This document shows, piece by piece, positions 1 through 5,056 of a stretch of DNA of 6,678 bases. Source of the DNA: Wenzhouxiangella sp. (lineage in GTDB: Bacteria > Pseudomonadota > Gammaproteobacteria > Xanthomonadales > Wenzhouxiangellaceae); assembly GCA_007135355.1 (NCBI GenBank), contig SLJA01000076.1, forward strand, positions 1-6,678, written 5' to 3'. The notes under the pieces were generated by a model. It ran no database searches. It saw nothing but the letters and a program-made list of their open reading frames with translations, and was not told where the DNA came from. Both the position numbers and the translations under genes were made by a program. The number at the start of each line of letters is the position of its first letter. Position 1 is the stretch's first letter.

Positions 1-58
1 CGGCTTGCATCATCGAGAACTTGTAGATGTCGGTGTCGAGCAGCGACTGAATGATCAT
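1..58 (-). CDS. pncB: Nicotinate phosphoribosyltransferase, N-terminal fragment (cut by window edge)
   Basis: Reading the minus strand from an ATG at 58-56 gives MIIQSLLDTDIYKFSMMQA, which runs off the left edge. The SLLDTDxYKxxMMQ block is the characteristic N-terminus of PncB-type nicotinate phosphoribosyltransferases, cytoplasmic enzymes that make nicotinate mononucleotide from nicotinate and PRPP with ATP hydrolysis in the NAD salvage (Preiss-Handler) pathway. Only 19 of about 400 residues are visible, so catalytic residues cannot be checked. An in-frame GTG at 73-71 would add five residues (MEIKA), and the frame is closed upstream by TGA at 97-95. The AAGG ahead of the ATG is only 2 nt away, so the start is not settled. 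The gene points away from the ATPase gene at 208. Confidence 0.85.
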   Translation of the reverse strand, partial: MIIQSLLDTDIYKFSMMQA

Positions 59-93
59 GGCCTTGATTTCCACGCGGCAAACCCAGGACCCGG

Positions 94-99
94 ATCATA
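94..99 (-). promoter_or_regulatory. Possible -10 element for pncB
   Basis: On the minus strand these bases read TATGAT, a 5/6 match to TATAAT, about 35 bp upstream of the pncB ATG. No good -35 hexamer is seen at 16-18 bp spacing, so this is a tentative call from position and match alone. Confidence 0.25.
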
Positions 100-167
100 G
101 CGCGGTGGCATGAGCAAGGCCGACCGGGCCGGCAGCCGATCATCACGGCGGGAAAACAAAGCCCAAT

Positions 168-209
168 ATCCTTGCAATTCATGGAATAACAATCCAACAT
201 TGCAAGGAT
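168..209. repeat. 11-bp perfect inverted repeat at the start of the ATPase gene
   Basis: ATCCTTGCAAT (168-178) and ATTGCAAGGAT (199-209) are perfect reverse complements separated by 20 bp of A+T-rich sequence. The right arm contains the AAGG and the first two bases of the ATG at 208. It could be an operator for a dimeric regulator, including the ATPase itself, with one arm over a TTGCAA -35-like hexamer (172-177) and the other near the expected transcription start. In RNA it could form a stem that hides the start codon. No matching arm lies near the 3' end of the gene, so it does not look like transposon ends. Confidence 0.6.
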
Positions 210-1383
210 GAAAAACCGCAGGATGTTCTCCAGTCTGACTCAACGACTGTCGGAAGTGCCAGTAGTGGTGCTGCTCGGACCACGCCAGGTGGGCAAGACC
301 ACTCTGGCGCTGGACTTGGCGGCCAGGCAGGAGGCCTTGTACCTCGATCTTGAATCAGAACAGGATCGCGCCCGGCTGGCCGAGCCGGAACTCTACCTGT
401 CGGAACACCTCGACAAACTGGTCATTCTCGACGAAATCCATCGCGTTCCCGGATTGTTTCCGGTGCTGCGTGGCCTGATTGATCGAGCAAGACGGGAGGG
501 CCGCCGGAGCGGCATGTTTCTTTTGCTCGGTTCGGCAGCGCTTGAGTTGTTGCGACAATCCGGAGAAACCCTGGCCGGGCGAGTGAGCTACCTCGAGCTC
601 AGTCCCTTTGATGCCCTCGAAATCGAAGACAGCCGGGCTGCTCGTAATCGACTGTGGTTGCGTGGCGGCTTTCCCGACAGCTACCTGGCCGATGGCGACG
701 GGCAGAGTCTGCGCTGGAGACTGGATTTCATCCGCGCCTACCTTGAGCGAGATATTCCCCAGTTCGGGCCTCGCATTGCGGCTGACCGCCTGCGCCGTCT
801 GTGGACAATGCTTGCTCATCATCAGGGCGGGATGCTCAACGTCGCCCAACTGGCGCGCAACCTAGGTGTTGACGTCAAGACGGCCGGCGGCTACGTCGAC
901 CTACTGATTGACCTGCTGCTGCTGCGCCGCCTTCCCGCCTGGCACGCCAATGTCGGCAAGCGGCTGGTCAAATCGCCCAAAGTCTATATTCGCGACAGCG
1001 GTATCGCCCATGCGCTGCTCAACATTGGAGACTACGATGCGCTGCTGTCGCATCCCGTAGTGGGTGCCAGCTGGGAGGGCTTCGTCATCGAACAAGTCAT
1101 GGCCGTCCTGCCCGATGGCGTCGAGGGATACTTCTATCGCACCAGCGGCGGCGCCGAAATCGATCTGCTACTGAGCTTCCCGGATCGACCGCCCTGGGCC
1201 ATCGAAATCAAGCGCAGTCTGTCACCCAAAGTGGACAAGGGATTCCATAGCGCCTGCGCCGACCTCGAACCCGAGCGCCGGCTGGTCGTGTACCCGGGTG
1301 ATCAGGCCTATCCAATCAGCGCCGAGATTCAGGCGATTCCCGTGCGGCAGGCTGTCGTCGAGCTTTCCGCCACGGCGGGCTGA
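208..1383 (+). CDS. AAA_14/DUF4143-type P-loop ATPase, orphan
   Basis: A 391-residue cytoplasmic protein. Walker A is GPRQVGKTT (residues 24-32). Walker B is LVILDEIH (71-78, with D75 and E76), and LLLGSA (105-110) is in the place of the family's sensor-like GS motif. The middle part (about 190-245) looks like a winged-helix segment. The C-terminal DUF4143 part has SWEGFVIEQ (288-296), AEID (316-319) and EIK (333-335), the spacing of a PD-(D/E)xK nuclease-like fold. Length fits the family (about 380-450). These proteins are common, patchily distributed and mostly uncharacterised, so I assign no biological role. ATG 208 has AAGG directly against it and no properly spaced Shine-Dalgarno. The in-frame ATG at 223 is an alternative and would still leave Walker A intact. 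The gene is alone on this strand, divergent from pncB, and its TGA abuts the convergent permease gene. Confidence 0.9.
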   Translation: MKNRRMFSSLTQRLSEVPVVVLLGPRQVGKTTLALDLAARQEALYLDLESEQDRARLAEPELYLSEHLDKLVILDEIHRVPGLFPVLRGLIDRARREGRRSGMFLLLGSAALELLRQSGETLAGRVSYLELSPFDALEIEDSRAARNRLWLRGGFPDSYLADGDGQSLRWRLDFIRAYLERDIPQFGPRIAADRLRRLWTMLAHHQGGMLNVAQLARNLGVDVKTAGGYVDLLIDLLLLRRLPAWHANVGKRLVKSPKVYIRDSGIAHALLNIGDYDALLSHPVVGASWEGFVIEQVMAVLPDGVEGYFYRTSGGAEIDLLLSFPDRPPWAIEIKRSLSPKVDKGFHSACADLEPERRLVVYPGDQAYPISAEIQAIPVRQAVVELSATAG

Positions 1384-2682
1384 TCACTCGAACCGGAGCG
1401 CCTCGATCGGATCCAGGCGGGAGGCGCGGCGGGCCGGGTAGTAGCCGAAGAATACGGCGATGAACACGGCGATACCGACCGCGCCGGCCAGGGTCCACGG
1501 GCTGATCAGGACCGGGAATTCGCCCAGGTGCGAGGCCAGATAGGTGCCGCCCACCCCGGCCAGCATGCCGATGATGCCGCCGATCAGGCCCAGTACCGTG
1601 GCCTCGACCAGAAACTGCGTCAGCACGTCGCGCCGACGGGCACCGACCGCGCGCCTGAGACCGATCTCACGGGTACGTTCGGTCACCGAGACCAGCATGA
1701 TGTTCATGATGCCGATGCCGCCGACCACCAGCGAGGTGGCCGAGAAGGCCGCCAGCAAAAAGCCGAGCAGGGCCTGGGTCTCGTTGCGGGCGCGAATGAA
1801 CTCGGCAAAGTTGAACACGGCGAAGTCGTCTTCGGCGCCCGGGCGGAGGTTGCGGCGCAGGCGCAACAAGTCTTCGATTTCGGCCTGCACATCAAGTACG
1901 TCGAGATCGTCCCAGACCTTGATCGTGATGGTGCCGGCGTTGTCGGGAACGCTGCCGGCGCCGCGGCTGATGCGCGAGCGAACCGCTTCCAGCGGCATCC
2001 AGATCACATCGTCCTGGTCCTGGCCGAAGTTGTTGGCGCCCTTTTCTTCGAGTACGCCGATGATGGTGACCGGCGTGCGGTTGATGCGGATGCGGGTCCC
2101 GATCGGGTCGATGCCGTCGAACAACTCGTTGACTACGGTCTGGCCGACCAGCGCGACGGTCGCCCCGCTTCTGGCCTCGCCCTCGCTGAAGTTGCGGCCC
2201 TCGATGACCTCCCGACTCTGGGTGATGGCGAAGTCCGGGCCCACGCCCTGAACCTGGGTCGGCCAGTTGCGGCCGCCGGCCACCAGGGTGACGTTCGACT
2301 GAATCCGGCCCGAGACGGCCTCGACCTGGTCGCTGAGCTCGGCGATGGCTTCAACATCGCGATCGGTCAGCGGCCGTGCCGTGCCGGCGCCCTGGCGGCG
2401 GCCGCCGAAAAAGCTCGAGCCGGGCCGCACCTGCAGTACGTGGGTGCCAAAAGCCTGGATTTGTTCCTGCAGCTGTTGGCCGGCACCCTGGGAAATCGAC
2501 ACCGACACGATGGCAGCGCCGATACCGATGATGATGCCAAGCATGGTCAGGAAGCTGCGCACCGAGTTGGTGCGGATGGCTTTCAAGGCAATCGCCAGGC
2601 TGGCCGAAAGCTGCACCCCGACCGCCGCTGGACGCTCCTCGATGGCCAGCTGCCCCTGCTTCGGATCAATCACGGCGCTCAT
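1384..2682 (-). CDS. MacB-type ABC transporter permease (FtsX-like fold)
   Basis: A 432-residue inner-membrane permease that would pair with the ATPase encoded just upstream. After a short cytoplasmic lead there is a first membrane segment (about 44-63, after RTNSVRSFLTMLGIIIGIG, the typical MacB entry). Next comes a large periplasmic MacB_PCD domain (about 65-300), then three membrane segments (about 304-327, 358-382 and 394-414). VTERTREIGLRRAVGARRRD (333-352) is the conserved cytoplasmic coupling loop, and the C-terminus PARRASRLDPIEALRFE (416-432) is the family's usual end. In E. coli MacB the ATPase and permease are one chain; here they are separate, as in many MacB-type and LolCDE-like systems. 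The family uses ATP to drive mechanotransmission rather than classical transmembrane transport. Its ATG overlaps the ATPase stop (ATGA), and GGGAGG sits 10 nt upstream, so translation is probably coupled. Substrate is unknown. Confidence 0.93.
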   Translation of the reverse strand: MSAVIDPKQGQLAIEERPAAVGVQLSASLAIALKAIRTNSVRSFLTMLGIIIGIGAAIVSVSISQGAGQQLQEQIQAFGTHVLQVRPGSSFFGGRRQGAGTARPLTDRDVEAIAELSDQVEAVSGRIQSNVTLVAGGRNWPTQVQGVGPDFAITQSREVIEGRNFSEGEARSGATVALVGQTVVNELFDGIDPIGTRIRINRTPVTIIGVLEEKGANNFGQDQDDVIWMPLEAVRSRISRGAGSVPDNAGTITIKVWDDLDVLDVQAEIEDLLRLRRNLRPGAEDDFAVFNFAEFIRARNETQALLGFLLAAFSATSLVVGGIGIMNIMLVSVTERTREIGLRRAVGARRRDVLTQFLVEATVLGLIGGIIGMLAGVGGTYLASHLGEFPVLISPWTLAGAVGIAVFIAVFFGYYPARRASRLDPIEALRFE

Positions 2683-3392
2683 GCGGCCTGGGCCTCCCGG
2701 CGACTGTCTTCGATGATGCGCCCGTCCCTGAACCGAATGATGCGGCGCGCGTGCTCGGCGATTTCTTCTTCATGGGTGACCAAGACGATGGTCACGCCCT
2801 CATCGTTCAGGTCTTCCAGCAGCGCCATGATCTCGGCGGCCGTGACCGTGTCCAGCGCCCCGGTGGGCTCATCGGCGAGGATCATCTGCGGCTGGTTGAC
2901 CAGGGCCCGCGCAATGGCGACGCGCTGTTGCTGGCCGCCGGAGAGCTGCGAGGGCCGATGATCCATGCGCTGGCCCAGGCCCACCCGCTCCAGCGCGGCT
3001 CTGGCCCGACGGTCCTTTTCGGCCGCGTCCATGCGCGTGTACATCAGCGGCAATTTCACATTGTCGATGGCATCGGTCTTGGCCAGCAGCATGAACTGCT
3101 GGAAGACGAAACCCAAGGTCTCGTTGCGCAGCCGGGCCAGCGCGTCACTGCTCATCCGGCCAATGTCCTGACCGGCGATTTTCAGCGTGCCGGCAGTGGG
3201 TGTGTCGAGTGCGCCGACCAGGTTCATGAAGGTCGACTTGCCCGAGCCGGACGGGCCCATGATGGCGACGAATTCCCCGCGCTGGATCGAAACATGCACC
3301 TCACGCAGGGCATGGATGACGTTGTCGCCCATGATGTAGTCCTTGGACAGGCCAACGCAGTCGACCAGGGCTTGTTCGGTGGCCATATCCAT
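2679..3392 (-). CDS. MacB/LolD-type ABC transporter ATP-binding protein
   Basis: A 237-residue nucleotide-binding subunit with all expected motifs: Walker A GPSGSGKST (46-54), Q-loop in FVFQQF (95-100), signature LSGGQQQR (150-157), Walker B ILADEP (171-176) with the catalytic E175, D-loop GALD (178-181) and H-loop H207. It also carries NLVGALDTPTAGTL after Walker A and the LPLMYT segment, both typical of the MacB/LolD/FtsE-like branch. It would bind the permease encoded immediately downstream and power export. ATG 3390-3392 is chosen because GGGGAG lies 8 nt upstream, overlapping the adaptor's TAG. A second in-frame ATG at 3384-3386 is less well spaced. The gap to the adaptor gene is 12 bp and the overlap with the permease gene is 4 bp, so this is a tight operon. 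LolD itself is less likely because the neighbour is a MacA-type adaptor. Confidence 0.95.
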   Translation of the reverse strand: MDMATEQALVDCVGLSKDYIMGDNVIHALREVHVSIQRGEFVAIMGPSGSGKSTFMNLVGALDTPTAGTLKIAGQDIGRMSSDALARLRNETLGFVFQQFMLLAKTDAIDNVKLPLMYTRMDAAEKDRRARAALERVGLGQRMDHRPSQLSGGQQQRVAIARALVNQPQMILADEPTGALDTVTAAEIMALLEDLNDEGVTIVLVTHEEEIAEHARRIIRFRDGRIIEDSRREAQAA

Positions 3393-3404
3393 TTGGAGGC
3401 TCCC

Positions 3405-4865
3405 CTAGCGCGGCCGTGCCCGGCGAATGCGGCTGACCACTTCGTCACCCTCGTTCAGTTCGCCGTCGACGATTTCGGTAAAGCGATCATCGCTCAAGCC
3501 GAGTCGAACCCGGCGTGCTTGCAGCATGCCGTCGCTATTGAGCGTGTACAGCACCGCCGGACGGGTGTTGGCGCGTTCGCGCTGCAAGGCGGTGACCGCC
3601 TCGAGCTGCTCGGGGCTCAAATGGCGTTGCAGCACCTCCCGGGTCATGCCTTCCAGGCGCTGGCGAATGGTGTCGGGGTCGGCGCCCGAGGCGAACATGC
3701 CGCGCATGGCGCCGAAGGACTCGCGCATGTCGGTCTGGATGGCGGCGATGGTGTCGGTGGCCACGCCCAGATCGGTCAGATTCTCGGCCAGTTCGGCGCC
3801 CGGGTTGCGGCCGCCGCCCGGGCCACCGCGTGCCGGCGCCGCGCCGTTGTCCACCGCCGCAACCAGCTCGTCTGGCGGACGGAAGCGCACCGCCTGGTTG
3901 TCGACCCGCAGCACATTCTGCTGGGTGCCGGTGACCAGGTCGATGTTGGCCGTCATGCCCGGCAGCAGGCGACGGCCGGGGTTGGCGGCGTTGATGACTA
4001 CGGTGTAGGTCACGACGTTCTGGGCCTCGTTGGGGGCCAGACGCACCTGGGCCACGCGGCCGTTGAATTCGCGGTCGGGGAAAGCATCGACGGTGAAGCG
4101 TGCCTCGGCGCCATCGCGCACATTGCCGATGTCGGCTTCGTCGACGCTGGCCTCGATGCGGATTTCGCTCAAGTCCTGGGCGATGGTGAACAGCACCGGC
4201 GCCTGCAGACTGGCGGCCACGGTCTGGCCCAGATCGACCGCGCGGTTGATGACCACGCCGTTGATCGGTGAGCGGATCTCGGTTCGTTCCAGGTCGATTC
4301 GGGCTGCTTCCAGGGCAGCCTCGCGCTGCAGTACCGTGGCCTCGGCGCTACGCAACTGGGCGCGGGCGATGTCGACATCGGCGCCGGTATTGCGGTAGTT
4401 GGCCTCGGCCAGTTCGAGGGCGGCTTCGGACACCCCGCCGCGGCCGATCAGCGAGCGCTGGCGTTCCAGTTCGCGCCGAGCGTTGTCTTGCAGCACCTCG
4501 GCCCGTCCGATGCTGGCCTGCTGAATGGCCACACTGGCCACGGCCACGGCCAGCCCGGCTTCGGCTTCCTGCACCCGGCGCTCGAAACTTTGCGGATCAA
4601 TGCGGGCGAGCAGATCTCCGGCCTCGACCGGCGTATTGAAATCGGCGAACAGTTCGGCGATCTGCCCCGATAGCTGCGAGCCGACTTCGACGGTGTTGAG
4701 CGCACGTACCGACCCTACCGCCGAGACCACCTGCACGATATCGCCGCGACTCAAGGCCGTTCGATCAATCTGCGGGGCGTCGGTTTCATCCTGTCCGCCC
4801 AGGCGCCACCAAGCCAGCGTACCGATGACGCCAATGGCTGCGGCGATTAACATCCATTTCTTCAT
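3405..4865 (-). CDS. MacA/HlyD-type periplasmic adaptor subunit with a C-terminal insertion
   Basis: A 486-residue inner-membrane-anchored adaptor linking the MacB-type permease to an outer-membrane channel. An N-terminal anchor (about 4-20) is followed by a first lipoyl half (LSGQIAELFADFNTPVEAGD, about 65-84), a long alpha-hairpin (about 95-195), the second lipoyl half (RSPINGVVINRAVDLGQTV, 198-216), a beta-barrel (about 232-318) and a membrane-proximal domain. The hairpin tip keeps the RxxxLxxxxxxS motif (R135, L139, S146) known in MacA/AcrA adaptors for docking on TolC-type channels. The protein is about 100 residues longer than E. coli MacA because of an insertion at about 330-434 that splits the membrane-proximal domain; the fold resumes at PAVLYTLNSDG and ends with LNEGDEVVSR. 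The start at 4865 is preferred over an upstream ATG at 4904 because GGAG lies 9 nt upstream and the protein then begins MKKWMLIAAAIG. It is the first gene of the operon. Confidence 0.92.
   Translation of the reverse strand: MKKWMLIAAAIGVIGTLAWWRLGGQDETDAPQIDRTALSRGDIVQVVSAVGSVRALNTVEVGSQLSGQIAELFADFNTPVEAGDLLARIDPQSFERRVQEAEAGLAVAVASVAIQQASIGRAEVLQDNARRELERQRSLIGRGGVSEAALELAEANYRNTGADVDIARAQLRSAEATVLQREAALEAARIDLERTEIRSPINGVVINRAVDLGQTVAASLQAPVLFTIAQDLSEIRIEASVDEADIGNVRDGAEARFTVDAFPDREFNGRVAQVRLAPNEAQNVVTYTVVINAANPGRRLLPGMTANIDLVTGTQQNVLRVDNQAVRFRPPDELVAAVDNGAAPARGGPGGGRNPGAELAENLTDLGVATDTIAAIQTDMRESFGAMRGMFASGADPDTIRQRLEGMTREVLQRHLSPEQLEAVTALQRERANTRPAVLYTLNSDGMLQARRVRLGLSDDRFTEIVDGELNEGDEVVSRIRRARPR
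3564..3878 (-). other. Inserted segment in the adaptor: Gly-rich linker plus LTxxQ-like helices
   Basis: Adaptor residues about 330-434 have no counterpart in E. coli MacA, where the strand ending NQAVRF-like sequence leads directly to the VLYTLNSDG-like strand. The segment has a flexible Pro/Gly stretch (ARGGPGGGRNPG, 345-356), a stretch starting NLTDLGVATDTIAAIQ (362-377) and a charged helical part with HLSPEQLEAVTALQRER (415-431). LSPEQ resembles the LTxxQ motif of the periplasmic chaperone-like proteins Spy and CpxP. The frame is continuous and codon use is like the rest of the gene, so it is not a frameshift artefact. Confidence 0.6.
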
Positions 4866-4936
4866 TTCTCTCGACTCCGGTGGCCACCGAAAGGGCCATG
4901 ACAAGCGGCAGTTTAGTCTCTACGGGTCAAGCTGCA

Positions 4937-4948
4937 GGTGATATCACC
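4937..4948. promoter_or_regulatory. 12-bp perfect palindrome, candidate operator
   Basis: GGTGATATCACC is its own reverse complement. It lies in the divergent control region, 72 bp upstream of the adaptor start. Uninterrupted palindromes of this size are typical binding sites of dimeric helix-turn-helix regulators; no such regulator gene is visible here. Confidence 0.45.
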
Positions 4949-4949
4949 A

Positions 4950-4968
4950 CTCAGACCACAGGTCTGAG
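4950..4968. promoter_or_regulatory. 8-3-8 perfect inverted repeat, candidate operator
   Basis: CTCAGACC, a 3-bp spacer ACA, then GGTCTGAG: a perfect 19-bp dyad one base from the palindrome at 4937-4948. It is directly followed by GATAAT (4970-4975), a 5/6 match to a -10 element on the plus strand, though no -35 is seen. It has no T-tract, so a rho-independent terminator is unlikely. A transcribed copy could form an 8-bp hairpin. Confidence 0.45.
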
Positions 4969-5000
4969 CGATAATTTCTGGTTAAGACTTTGGGGTTTGC

Positions 5001-5030
5001 TTGTTCAATCGCCCCGAGTGATCATTATTC
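5001..5030 (+). promoter_or_regulatory. Weak candidate promoter with Fur-like half-site for the receptor gene
   Basis: TTGTTC (5001-5006, 3/6 to the -35 consensus) and CATTAT (5023-5028, 4/6 to the -10) are 16 bp apart and point toward the receptor. TGATCATTATTC (5019-5030) overlaps the -10 and resembles one half of a Fur box (TGATAAT/ATTATCA), while the other half is poor. Iron control would suit a TonB-dependent receptor, but the match is weak. Confidence 0.22.
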
Positions 5031-5056
5031 CCGTTAACAACTGTGCAACGATTGAT

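Larger units (their letters stand above)
4866..5056. promoter_or_regulatory. Divergent control region between the exporter operon and the TonB-dependent receptor
   Basis: A 191-bp non-coding stretch between two outward-facing starts, clearly more A+T-rich in its right half. It must carry the promoters of both the exporter operon and the receptor. It holds two perfect dyads (4937-4948 and 4950-4968), a TTGACC hexamer on the minus strand (4930-4925) without a good -10 at normal spacing, and an A+T-rich segment at 5019-5035. I cannot assign either promoter with confidence. Confidence 0.7.

Noticed and set aside
55..243. Minus-strand open frame of 62 codons across the left intergenic region
   Set aside because: It overlaps the starts of both pncB and the ATPase gene, lacks any recognised motif, and is out of frame with the PncB N-terminus.
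168..1386. ATPase gene as cargo of a transposon bounded by the inverted repeat
   Set aside because: Both arms of the repeat are upstream of the gene; I found no matching sequence or target-site duplication at its 3' end.
1528..2961. Long plus-strand open frame (477 codons) opposite the permease and ATPase genes
   Set aside because: Its translation is low in complexity with no recognisable motif, it lies antisense to two genes with clear family motifs, and it is explained by GC-rich codon bias on the other strand.
2751..4271. Long plus-strand open frame (506 codons) opposite the ATPase and adaptor genes
   Set aside because: It is a mirror frame of the real minus-strand genes, spans their boundary, and shows no domain or ribosome binding site.
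4866..4904. N-terminal extension of the adaptor to the ATG at 4904
   Set aside because: No Shine-Dalgarno precedes it and it would put 13 non-hydrophobic residues before a good membrane anchor; ATG 4865 has a well-spaced GGAG.
4950..4968. 8-3-8 dyad as a rho-independent terminator
   Set aside because: It lies upstream of both divergent genes, where no transcript is expected to end, and it is not followed by a T-tract on either strand.
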